This document shows, in pieces, positions 1 to 6,043 of a DNA stretch of 9,034 nucleotides. The notes beneath the pieces were generated by a model, which did not search any database, had not been told where the DNA came from, and saw nothing but the letters and a program-made list of their open reading frames with translations. Both the position numbers and the translations under genes were made by a program. Source of the stretch: Betaproteobacteria bacterium (GTDB taxonomy: Bacteria; Pseudomonadota; Gammaproteobacteria; Burkholderiales; Burkholderiaceae); contig CANIMS010000047.1 in assembly GCA_947468785.1 (NCBI GenBank), positions 1-9,034 on the forward strand, in the 5' to 3' direction. The number at the start of each line of letters is the position of its first letter. The first letter of the stretch is position 1.

Positions 1-251
1 ATACACATCTATATTCTGGATATGTCGTTCCCCCTTATTACGATTCCTTGCTCGGGAAAGTAATTTGCTGGGGAAGTAATCGTGATGAGGCTATAGAACG
101 AATGAATAGGGCGCTATTAGAAGTCAAGATTGATGGGCTTGAAACAACACGCCTATTTCAAAGGAATTTAATCAATACTCCAGAATTTCGTGCTGGACAA
201 GTGCATACACGTTTTGTGCAAGATAGTTTTCTAAACCAATCTCCAAAATAA
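1..251 (+). CDS. accC: Biotin carboxylase subunit of acetyl-/acyl-CoA carboxylase, C-terminal end only (partial)
   Basis: This is the last 82 codons of a biotin carboxylase whose start lies upstream of the window; the frame is open from base 3 to the TAA at 249-251. The enzyme carboxylates biotin on a carrier protein using ATP and bicarbonate, in the cytoplasm. The visible part is the C-terminal biotin-carboxylase domain, with the family blocks SGYVVPPYYDSLLGK, an ICWGSNRDEAIERM stretch, the DGLETT turn and the final FRAGQVHTRF. These align without gaps to the E. coli AccC C-terminus as I remember it. The end is normal for AccC, with no fused biotinyl domain. The next gene starts 15 bp downstream on the same strand, so the two are probably co-transcribed. 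In Burkholderiales the housekeeping accC usually sits in accB-accC-prmA, so this copy may be a paralogue serving a specialised carboxylase. Family assignment is firm; the housekeeping versus accessory role is open. Confidence 0.9.
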   Translation, partial: THLYSGYVVPPYYDSLLGKVICWGSNRDEAIERMNRALLEVKIDGLETTRLFQRNLINTPEFRAGQVHTRFVQDSFLNQSPK

Positions 252-252
252 A

Positions 253-299
253 ATTAGAGCAAATTAATGAAAAGTATTAGAGCAAAAAATATGAATGCT
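253..299 (+). repeat. Tandem direct duplication spanning two candidate start sites of the permease gene
   Basis: ATTAGAGCAAA occurs exactly at 253-263 and again at 276-286. Each copy is followed 3-4 bases later by an ATG (267 and 291) and then by A-rich sequence. Each copy contains a GAG core (257-259, 280-282), a weak Shine-Dalgarno match placed 7-8 bases before its ATG. The unit is about 23 bp and covers a whole translation initiation region. Confidence 0.6.
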
Positions 300-1067
300 G
301 ACATTAAAGCGGTTGCTTTAAGTGTACTGGCTCTAATTGGCTTTTTGGGTTGTTGGCAAATTACAGCCTATTACGTCGCCTCACCTTTTTTCCCGACCGT
401 TGGTGCTGTATTTAAAGCATTTAAGAATCTAATTATCAATGGAGATACACAAGGGATTTCATTAGCAACTCATTCTTGGGCTAGTCTTTACAGAGTGTTG
501 CTAGGCTTCAATTTAGGTGTTTTATTGGGTGTACCAATTGGATTGTTAATGGGTCTCAATAAGCAAATCTATAACTCAACCCGTTCTGTAGTTGAGCCTT
601 TTCGATTTATTCCACCAATTGCTTGGATACCTCTCGCGATCATTTTTTTTGCAGGAGATACACGTTTTGCTTTTCTAATTTTTTTAGGTGCTTTTTTCCC
701 AGTTTATACATCCACTTTGGTTGGTGTTCAGAGAGTAGAGCCCTTGCATAAAAAGGTAGTTGCAGTGTATGGAGCATCAAAATTTTATACCTTGATGCAT
801 GTTGTTATTCCAACCGTTCTTCCAGATATTTTAGGTGGCATGCGAGTGGCAATGGGAGCTGCTTGGCTTACTATAGTAGCTGCAGAGTTGGCTGGAGGAA
901 CTAATGAAGGATTGGGTCGCATGATGCTCAACTATGCAGAGTTACTAAAAATTCCTGAAATCATTGTTGGCATGATTGTGATTGGCGCAATAGGTTTTGT
1001 GCTAAATGAACTGCTATTGATGGCGGAGCGCTATTTATTTAAATGGCGCTGGCAAGTAACTCTATAA
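267..1067 (+). CDS. ABC transporter permease, NitT/TauT/SsuC type
   Basis: This 266-residue inner-membrane permease is the channel subunit of an ABC importer and would act as a homodimer. Hydrophobic segments lie near residues 14-36, 75-97, 117-127, 132-152, 192-208 and 231-252, the BPD_transp_1 topology. The coupling (EAA) loop that docks on the ATPase is at about 164-182, with its central Gly169 and closing Pro182; GGMRVAMGAAW follows as usual. Length is normal for SsuC/TauC. The start is uncertain: ATG 267 and ATG 291 (residue 9) each have a weak GAG signal, created by a short duplication. The gene is 15 bp behind the biotin carboxylase gene and its 3' end overlaps or closely abuts the ATPase gene. 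The substrate cannot be told; relatives carry sulfonates, nitrate, pyrimidine precursors and aromatic acids. The gene is AT-rich (two 60-base lines counted, both 38% GC). Confidence 0.93.
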   Translation: MKSIRAKNMNADIKAVALSVLALIGFLGCWQITAYYVASPFFPTVGAVFKAFKNLIINGDTQGISLATHSWASLYRVLLGFNLGVLLGVPIGLLMGLNKQIYNSTRSVVEPFRFIPPIAWIPLAIIFFAGDTRFAFLIFLGAFFPVYTSTLVGVQRVEPLHKKVVAVYGASKFYTLMHVVIPTVLPDILGGMRVAMGAAWLTIVAAELAGGTNEGLGRMMLNYAELLKIPEIIVGMIVIGAIGFVLNELLLMAERYLFKWRWQVTL

Positions 1068-1819
1068 AAGAATGGATCACTGCAATGACTAAAGTTAAGT
1101 TAGATGTGGATATTCATCATGCTTATGGTGATCTAGTTGTCCATGATGGGATTCAATTTACAGTTAAAGAGAATGAATTTTTATGTATATGTGGACCAAG
1201 TGGTTGTGGTAAGACCACTTTATTGGATGTTTTAAGTGGACTATTAAAGCCAACAAGGGGATCCGTTTTATTGGATGGTGAGTCAGTGGATCCAAAAAAA
1301 CACAGTATTTCATTTGTTTTTCAGGAACCATCAACACTACCGTGGTTAACAGTTTGGGAAAACATTGCTACTGGTTTAAAAATAAAAAAGTTACCTCGAG
1401 ATGAAATTAAAAAGAAAGTAGACGAGGTTATTCGCATCGTAGGATTGGGAGGCTTTGAAAATTTTTATCCCCATCAAATATCTGGCGGAATGAAGCAAAG
1501 AGTATCTATTGCCCGTGCATTTGCTACTGATGCAGATCTAATTCTGATGGATGAGCCATTTGTAAGCCTAGATCAACCAACACGCGAGCGAATGCAGCAA
1601 GAGGTATTAGATATTTGGAAAAATCTAAGGCGCACTATTGTCTTTGTTACTCATAATTTAGAAGAGGCTGTTTTTTTGGGGGATCGAGTCGTAATTCTCT
1701 CTCAAAAGCCTACAAAAATTAAATCTGATTTAAAAATAGATTTGCCTCGTCCTCGAGATCCATTGAGTCCTGATTTTACTGAGATTAGAGCACAGTGTTT
1801 TTCATTTCTTCATCAATAG
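1043..1819 (+). CDS. ABC transporter ATP-binding protein, NitT/TauT/SsuB type
   Basis: This is the cytoplasmic ATPase that powers the importer. In 258-residue numbering it has Walker A GPSGCGKT (51-58), a Q-loop at Gln94 (FVFQE), signature SGGMKQR (147-153), Walker B LILMDEP (166-172), a D-loop SLD (175-177) and the switch His204. The H-loop reads THNLEEA rather than the commoner THDxxEA. The C-terminal LPRPRD is typical of SsuB/TauB proteins. All catalytic elements are intact. Start choice: ATG 1043 would overlap the permease end by 25 bp, with a GGAG at 1025-1028 that is too far away. ATG 1085 (residue 15, MTKVKL) has GGA at 1074-1076 with 8-base spacing and matches the usual family length, so 1085 is a good and perhaps better start, giving 244 residues. 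The substrate-binding protein gene follows after 59 bp. Codon use is AT-rich like its neighbours. Confidence 0.95.
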   Translation: MALASNSIKEWITAMTKVKLDVDIHHAYGDLVVHDGIQFTVKENEFLCICGPSGCGKTTLLDVLSGLLKPTRGSVLLDGESVDPKKHSISFVFQEPSTLPWLTVWENIATGLKIKKLPRDEIKKKVDEVIRIVGLGGFENFYPHQISGGMKQRVSIARAFATDADLILMDEPFVSLDQPTRERMQQEVLDIWKNLRRTIVFVTHNLEEAVFLGDRVVILSQKPTKIKSDLKIDLPRPRDPLSPDFTEIRAQCFSFLHQ

Positions 1820-1836
1820 AAAGTTGGTAGTTACTT

Positions 1837-1851
1837 TGCCATTATGGCAAT
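1837..1851. promoter_or_regulatory. 15-bp perfect palindrome between the ATPase and binding-protein genes; possible operator or small mRNA hairpin
   Basis: TTGCCAT-T-ATGGCAA is a perfect inverted repeat with 7-base arms around one central base, in the 59-bp gap. It contains a T-N11-A pair (1838/1850), as in LysR-type boxes. In RNA it could fold as a 5-bp stem with a 5-base loop. TTGCCA is also 5/6 to a -35 box, but I see no convincing -10 at the right distance. No regulator gene is in the window, so its function is only a suggestion. Confidence 0.35.
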
Positions 1852-1861
1852 TCATTTTACT

Positions 1862-1868
1862 AAGGGAG
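1862..1868 (+). promoter_or_regulatory. Ribosome binding site of the ABC substrate-binding protein gene
   Basis: AAGGGAG lies 10 bases before ATG 1879. It is among the strongest Shine-Dalgarno sequences in the window and fixes the start there rather than at the in-frame ATG 1885. It also fits strong production of the binding protein relative to the permease, whose start has only a weak GAG. Confidence 0.7.
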
Positions 1869-1878
1869 ATACACAATC

Positions 1879-2880
1879 ATGAGCATGAATTCAAAGCGTA
1901 GGAAAGTTCTTGGAGTTGGTGTGGCGGCAACGATTGGATCGACAATGCCATTTGGTACACCGTTATTTGCACAGAGTAAAAAAACAGTGATTCGCTTGGC
2001 TGATCAAGCAGGTGCTGAGGTTGATTATGCGGCAATCTGGGTAGCTGAGAATCAAGGCTACTATGACCAAGAGGGAATACAAATTGATCGGCGTACCTAT
2101 CCGAATGGTCCGGCATCACTATTAGATTTAAATAAAAATTTAGATGCTGTGATGTGTGGTCTGGGTCCGATCATGCAGTACGCAGCTGGTGGTGGTCAAT
2201 TTACTATGGTTTGTTCAGTCACTAAATATAATGCCCCTCTGGTAGGGCGTACTCAATATAAGTCATATGCAGATTTGAATGGCAAGAAAGTAGGCACTCC
2301 TGGATTAGGAACAATTCATGATGCCATTCTGTTTTATATAGAAAAAACCTACAATCTTAAATTTCAAAAAGTACCTGGCCGTGTTGCAGACATTCCTGCA
2401 ATGTTAGATCGAGGGGAGGTTGAGGCTTTTATAGCCTGGGAGCCAGCATCAGCATCAGCGATTGCAAAGGCCAAAGATGCTCACTATATCGTCCAATTGC
2501 CTCCAATTCCCAATGCAGAAAGCTTAGATCTTGTTTTCCATCCCACTTTTATTAAAGAAAATCCTGATGCAGTAGTTCGTTTTCTCCGAGCTACACTGAG
2601 GGGAATGAATTTTATTAAAACAAAATCTAAGGATGATGTTTCTAACATAGTAGCCAAAAAAATGAATGATCCAACGGCTAAGCCAATAGCTTATATGGCT
2701 TTAGGTTCAGTGTTGTTAACTGATCCTCGTTTGGATATGCCATCAACCCGTCTTATTTTAAAAACAATTGCTGAGCAAGGAAAAATTGATCCGGCATTAG
2801 TTGTGAATGTAGATGCGTGGGTGGGTAAATATTTGGATTATTCTTACTTAGATAAAGCTGAAAAATCTCTAAAAGGCTAA
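1879..2880 (+). CDS. ABC transporter substrate-binding protein, NMT1/SsuA-like, Tat-type signal
   Basis: This 333-residue protein is the periplasmic receptor that delivers ligand to the importer encoded just upstream. The N-terminus has a twin-arginine-like signal (SKRRKVLG, residues 5-12), a hydrophobic stretch to about residue 29 and a probable cleavage near LFAQ-S (29-33), so it may be exported folded by the Tat system. The mature part has the NMT1/THI5-like fold signature: an early IRLADQAGAEVDYAAIWVAE stretch (38-57), NQGYYDQEGI (58-67), the ADLNGKKVGTPGLGT block (131-145) and EAFIAWEPA (182-190). Order permease-ATPase-binding protein and spacing suggest one operon. The ligand is unknown; sulfonates, thiamine precursors, nitrate and aromatic acids are bound by relatives. 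The adjacent BKACE gene hints at a carboxylic acid, but that is inference. Confidence 0.92.
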   Translation: MSMNSKRRKVLGVGVAATIGSTMPFGTPLFAQSKKTVIRLADQAGAEVDYAAIWVAENQGYYDQEGIQIDRRTYPNGPASLLDLNKNLDAVMCGLGPIMQYAAGGGQFTMVCSVTKYNAPLVGRTQYKSYADLNGKKVGTPGLGTIHDAILFYIEKTYNLKFQKVPGRVADIPAMLDRGEVEAFIAWEPASASAIAKAKDAHYIVQLPPIPNAESLDLVFHPTFIKENPDAVVRFLRATLRGMNFIKTKSKDDVSNIVAKKMNDPTAKPIAYMALGSVLLTDPRLDMPSTRLILKTIAEQGKIDPALVVNVDAWVGKYLDYSYLDKAEKSLKG

Positions 2881-2905
2881 TTTTTTTAAACGGGGTCTAA
2901 AAAAA
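2881..2905 (+). promoter_or_regulatory. A/U stem flanking the ribosome binding site of the BKACE gene
   Basis: TTTTTTTA (2881-2888) and TAAAAAAA (2898-2905) are perfect 8-base complements around a 9-base loop, AACGGGGTC. The loop holds the GGGG Shine-Dalgarno (2892-2895), 9 bases before ATG 2905, and the stem includes the A of the start codon. It could tune initiation, but an all-A/U stem is weak and may be fortuitous in AT-rich DNA. Confidence 0.3.
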
Positions 2906-3777
2906 TGTCAAAGACAATTTTAACGTGTGCAGTTACTGGTGGTTTAACTAAGCCTGAAATGACCCCGTATTTACCAATTACACCCAAACAAATTGCTGAT
3001 TCTTGTTTGGAGGCGGGGGATGCTGGTGCGGCAGCTGTTCATATTCATGTTCGAGACCCAGCTACAGGTCGACAATCGATGGAATTTGATTTGTATGCTC
3101 AAGTAGTTGAACTAATTCGTTCTCAGAATAAAGAGTTAATTATTAATTTAACTACCGGCCCTGGTGGGCGCTTTATTCCAAGCGAAGATGATCCTAAGCA
3201 ATATGCTCCTGGAACTACCTTATGTCATCCTTTAAAAAGAGTGGAGCATATTACAAAATTAAAACCAGATATCTGTTCATTAGATTTCAATACCATGAAT
3301 GGCGCTAATGATATTGTTATTAATACACCATTAAATGTTCGCAAGATGGCGAAAGTTATTAATGATGCCGGCGTACTTCCTGAATTAGAGATATTTGATA
3401 CTGGTGACTTAAATTTAGCCCTTGATTTGATTGCTGATGGCACATTAAAAGGGCCGGGTCTATTTAGTTTTGTAATGGGCGTGAAATATGGCCTAAATGC
3501 TGACCCTGCTACCTTGTTATATTTGCGTGATCAGTTGCCGGCTGGATCTCGGTGGTCAGCCTTTGGAATAAGTAGGCATGAATTTCCGATAGTTGCTCAA
3601 TCATGGTTATATGGTGGTCATACTCGTGTGGGGCTTGAAGATAATATTTTCTTGAAAAAAGGTGTTCTATGCGAAAGTAATGCTCAGTTGGTTACTAAGG
3701 CCAAGAGAATTATTGAAGATTTGGGTGGTGAATTAGCTAATTCAAATGAAGCTAGAAAGTTATTAGGACTTAATTAA
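2905..3777 (+). CDS. Beta-keto acid cleavage enzyme (BKACE, DUF849; 3-keto-5-aminohexanoate cleavage protein family)
   Basis: BKACE enzymes are zinc-dependent TIM barrels of the cytoplasm. They convert a beta-keto acid plus acetyl-CoA to acetoacetate plus the shortened acyl-CoA. The 290-residue protein has the zinc motif HIHVRDP with His46 and His48, and the third ligand Glu245 in RVGLEDN, with Arg241 and Asp246 beside it. These match His46, His48, Arg226, Glu230 and Asp231 of the characterised enzyme Kce as I recall it. NLTTGPGG (81-88) and ELEIFDTG (160-167) are other family blocks. Position 14, Glu in Kce and linked to binding the substrate amino group, is Leu here (TGGL, 11-14), so 3-keto-5-aminohexanoate is an unlikely substrate. 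A segment of about 23 residues (roughly 89-112, SEDDPKQYAPGTT) is longer than in Kce, as in a betaproteobacterial subgroup. It follows the binding-protein gene by 24 bp, suggesting that it acts on a product of the imported compound. Confidence 0.93.
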   Translation: MSKTILTCAVTGGLTKPEMTPYLPITPKQIADSCLEAGDAGAAAVHIHVRDPATGRQSMEFDLYAQVVELIRSQNKELIINLTTGPGGRFIPSEDDPKQYAPGTTLCHPLKRVEHITKLKPDICSLDFNTMNGANDIVINTPLNVRKMAKVINDAGVLPELEIFDTGDLNLALDLIADGTLKGPGLFSFVMGVKYGLNADPATLLYLRDQLPAGSRWSAFGISRHEFPIVAQSWLYGGHTRVGLEDNIFLKKGVLCESNAQLVTKAKRIIEDLGGELANSNEARKLLGLN

Positions 3778-3860
3778 GTTAAAGTATGAAAATTATTTTT
3801 ACTATATTTTCAATATCTACATGAGTGAAATGGTGCGCCATTGAAGAAGTTGGTTAAGCA
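3778..3860 (+). other. 83-bp intergenic gap between the BKACE and first Bug receptor genes
   Basis: This is the largest gap in the window and marks the change from AT-rich to more GC-rich sequence. It holds an AT-rich stretch with TATATT at 3803-3808, which could be a -10 box but has only a poor -35 partner (TTAAAG, 3779-3784). It also holds a short inverted repeat AATGG-TGCG-CCATT (3829-3842) and a GAAGAAG ribosome binding site (3843-3849) for ATG 3861. A 12-bp palindrome, ACTTAATTAAGT (3768-3779), covers the end of the BKACE gene. I see no convincing terminator. A separate promoter here is plausible but unproven. Confidence 0.35.
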
Positions 3861-4838
3861 ATGAAAACGTTTTTTCACTATTTAGGTATAGCTATCTTTG
3901 GCTTTGGCTTAACGCCGTCTTTTGCTGCCGACCCTGTAAGCAACTATCCAATCAAACCAATTCGCTTAATCGTGGGCTTTTCTCCTGGAGGAGCAGCTGA
4001 TACGGTAGGGCGTGCATTAGCTGAAGGCTTATCAACCCGTTTGGGACAACCAGTAGTGGTAGAGAACAAGCCGGGGGCAAATGGCAATATTGCAGCCGAA
4101 TTTGTAGCGCGTGCCCCAGCTGATGGATACGTACTGTACTTTCCTTCCATTGGCCAAGCGGTGAACGTTTCCTTGTACAAAAATTTATCCTATGACCCAG
4201 TGAAGGATTTCACAGCGATTGGTAGTGTATTTTCTGCACCCAATATCTTGGTAGTGCCAATGAGTTCCCCCTATAAAACAGTGGGTGAGTTAATTGCTGC
4301 GGGTAGAGCTAATCCTGGCAAGCTGACTTTTGCATCTAGTGGCAGCGGTACCTCAGTTCATCTCTCTGCCGTTCTTTTCGAGAAAATGGCGAAGATTGAT
4401 ATGGTGCACATTCCTTATAAGGGAACAGGTAGCGCAATGCCGGATGTCATTTCTGGGCAGGTAGATATGAGTTTTCCTAACCTGCCAAGCGGATGGCCAC
4501 AAGTCAAGGCTGGTAATTTGCGAGCGCTTGGAGTTACAACTGCTAAACGATCTGCGGCTGCGCCAACTGTACCGACGATTGCAGAGTCGGGATTGCCAGG
4601 CTATGACATGGCAACCTGGTATGGCTTAGTCGCACCAGCGAATCTGCCTGAGAATATTCGCACTCGTTTGAATAAAGAATTGCAGATCATTTTGGCTGAT
4701 CCTAAATTCAAAGATAAGTTAATTGCACAGGGCGCTGATCCAATGCCCGGTACCGCAGATCAGTTCGCACAATTTATCAAATCTGAAATTGACAGATGGC
4801 GCAAACTGATTGCGCAATCTAACATTACGATTGATTAA
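3861..4838 (+). CDS. Bug-family (TctC-like) tripartite tricarboxylate transporter substrate-binding protein, first copy
   Basis: This 325-residue periplasmic receptor belongs to the Bug family, which binds carboxylates and related small acids for TctAB-type secondary transporters. A Sec signal peptide covers residues 1-22, with cleavage likely at SFA-AD. Family blocks in order are YPIKPIRLIVGFSPGG (29-44), ENKPGANGNIAAE (68-80), ADGY (87-90), SSGSGTSVHL (159-168), HIPYKGTG (183-190) and ATWYGLVAPA (251-260). Length is typical. The start is supported by GAAGAAG 11 bases upstream. No tctA/tctB membrane genes are in the window, so it is an orphan receptor, as most Bug proteins are. It lies 32 bp before the thiolase-fold gene, so its ligand may be the substrate of that enzyme pair. 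GC is clearly higher than in the genes before it (lines at 4021 and 4441 are about 52-53%). Confidence 0.97.
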   Translation: MKTFFHYLGIAIFGFGLTPSFAADPVSNYPIKPIRLIVGFSPGGAADTVGRALAEGLSTRLGQPVVVENKPGANGNIAAEFVARAPADGYVLYFPSIGQAVNVSLYKNLSYDPVKDFTAIGSVFSAPNILVVPMSSPYKTVGELIAAGRANPGKLTFASSGSGTSVHLSAVLFEKMAKIDMVHIPYKGTGSAMPDVISGQVDMSFPNLPSGWPQVKAGNLRALGVTTAKRSAAAPTVPTIAESGLPGYDMATWYGLVAPANLPENIRTRLNKELQIILADPKFKDKLIAQGADPMPGTADQFAQFIKSEIDRWRKLIAQSNITID

Positions 4839-4870
4839 ACCCGTTACTTTATTTTTTAGGTGTCATCAAT

Positions 4871-6043
4871 ATGTCCTTTGTGACTAATGCTTGTATAGCG
4901 GGAATTTATGAACATCCGCTTCGCGTAGCTCCAGACCATACGGTGGCGCAGTTACATGCAGAGGTTGCGCATGGTGCCTTATTAGATGCTGGCCTTACAC
5001 TTAATGATGTTGATGCCTATTTTTGCGCTGGTGATGCGCCTGGTATGGGTGCCGTTTCAATGGCTGATTACTTAGGTTTAAAAAAGTTAAGTTATTTGGA
5101 TTCAACGGATACTGGCGGTTCTTCCTATCTAACCCATGTGAACCATGCTGCGCGTGCGATTGCACAGGGTCAATGCAAGGTAGCCTTAATTACCTTGGCG
5201 GGGCGCCCTAAATCTGAAGGTTCTAGTGGTACTCAGGTGCGAAGTCAATATGCTAGCGCACCCGACTTCGCATTTGAAAAACCCTATTCACCAGCCCCCT
5301 TAAATACTTATGCAATGTGCGCCATGCGCCATATGCATGAGTTTGGTACTACTAGCGAACAGTTGGCTTGGATTAAGGTGGCAGCTTCACATCATGCTCA
5401 ACATAATCCGAATGCCATGCTCAAGGACGTTCTTACAGTAGATGATGTTTTAAATTCACCTATGATTGCCGACCCACTGCATCGAGCAGATTGTTGTGTG
5501 GTGACAGATAGTGGCGGCGCTCTGATAGTGGTCCATCCGGATATTGCAAAGACACTAAAGAAACCAGTCATTACGATGATGGGTGCTGGCGAAACGACTA
5601 AGGGTCAAATGGGTGGTAAGGTGGATCTAACCTATTCTGGATTGGCTTGGGCAGCGCCCCGGGCATTCGCAGAGGCGAAGTTGACACCGGAACAAATTCG
5701 CTATGCTTCCATTTACGATAGCTTCACCATCACGGTATTAATTCAGTTAGAAGATCTCGGATTTTGTAAGAAAGGTGAGGGCGGCCGTTTTGTTGAGGGT
5801 GGTCAATTAATTTCTGGAAAAGGAAAATTGGCCTTTAATACTGACGGTGGCGGCTTATGTAATAACCACCCTGCAAATCGTGGCGGTATGACAAAAGTGA
5901 TTGAAGCAGTAAGGCAATTAAGAGGTGAGGCTCACCCAGCGGTTCAAGTACCCAATTTAGAATTTGCTCTTGCCTCAGGAATTGGTGGAGCCTTGGGGAC
6001 ACGGCATGGTGCCGCTGCCCTGATTATGGGGAGACTGCAATGA
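4871..6043 (+). CDS. Thiolase-fold protein of the SCP-x/lipid-transfer type lacking catalytic cysteines; probable aldolase or acyl-transfer subunit
   Basis: This 390-residue cytoplasmic protein has the full two-domain thiolase fold. The nucleophile region reads DSTDTGGSSYL (77-87), where true thiolases have a CxSG or CSTG motif, so the acyl-accepting Cys is missing. The C-terminal CxG acid/base motif is also gone: it reads LASGIGGALG (367-376). The active-site histidine remains in NNHPANRGG (331-339), and the YDSFT motif (282-286) replaces the usual NEAF-type block. This pattern fits the SCP-x-like group that partners with DUF35 proteins. In that group the actinobacterial Ltp2-ChsH2(DUF35) complex is a retro-aldolase splitting a CoA thioester adduct. 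The next gene encodes a DUF35 protein and overlaps by 4 bp, so a complex is likely. Annotation as acetyl-CoA acetyltransferase would probably be wrong. The ATG 4871 start has a modest AGGTG (4859-4863) 7 bases upstream. Confidence 0.92.
   Translation: MSFVTNACIAGIYEHPLRVAPDHTVAQLHAEVAHGALLDAGLTLNDVDAYFCAGDAPGMGAVSMADYLGLKKLSYLDSTDTGGSSYLTHVNHAARAIAQGQCKVALITLAGRPKSEGSSGTQVRSQYASAPDFAFEKPYSPAPLNTYAMCAMRHMHEFGTTSEQLAWIKVAASHHAQHNPNAMLKDVLTVDDVLNSPMIADPLHRADCCVVTDSGGALIVVHPDIAKTLKKPVITMMGAGETTKGQMGGKVDLTYSGLAWAAPRAFAEAKLTPEQIRYASIYDSFTITVLIQLEDLGFCKKGEGGRFVEGGQLISGKGKLAFNTDGGGLCNNHPANRGGMTKVIEAVRQLRGEAHPAVQVPNLEFALASGIGGALGTRHGAAALIMGRLQ
6028..6034 (+). promoter_or_regulatory. Ribosome binding site of the DUF35 gene inside the thiolase gene
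   Basis: GGGGAGA lies 5 bases before ATG 6040, within the last codons of the upstream gene. With the ATGA stop/start overlap (6040-6043) it indicates translational coupling, which suits two subunits of one complex. Confidence 0.7.

Noticed and set aside
48..251. Separate 67-residue gene starting at TTG 48
   Set aside because: The frame is open upstream to base 3 and the extra residues (THLYSGYVVPPYYDS) continue the biotin carboxylase domain, so this is the tail of a larger gene cut by the window edge.
1877..2119. 80-residue open frame on the - strand
   Set aside because: It lies wholly antisense to the ABC binding-protein gene, has no family features or ribosome binding site, and is best explained as a shadow.
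3225..3443. 72-residue open frame on the - strand
   Set aside because: Antisense to the BKACE gene, whose protein is well conserved; nothing recognisable in the antisense product.
3768..3779. ACTTAATTAAGT palindrome as terminator or operator
   Set aside because: It is almost all A/T, overlaps the final codons of BKACE, and no T-run follows; similar AT palindromes are common in such DNA.
3821..3844. Seven-codon leader peptide (MSEMVRH) before the first Bug gene
   Set aside because: No ribosome binding site, no run of a regulatory amino acid and no attenuator structure beyond a 5-bp stem; such short frames are expected by chance.
3944..4180. 78-residue open frame on the - strand
   Set aside because: Antisense to the first Bug gene; composition is the mirror of the Gly/Ala-rich receptor motifs.
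4871..6043. Annotation as acetyl-CoA acetyltransferase (true thiolase)
   Set aside because: Neither the nucleophilic Cys nor the C-terminal CxG Cys is present, so classical thiolase chemistry is not supported.
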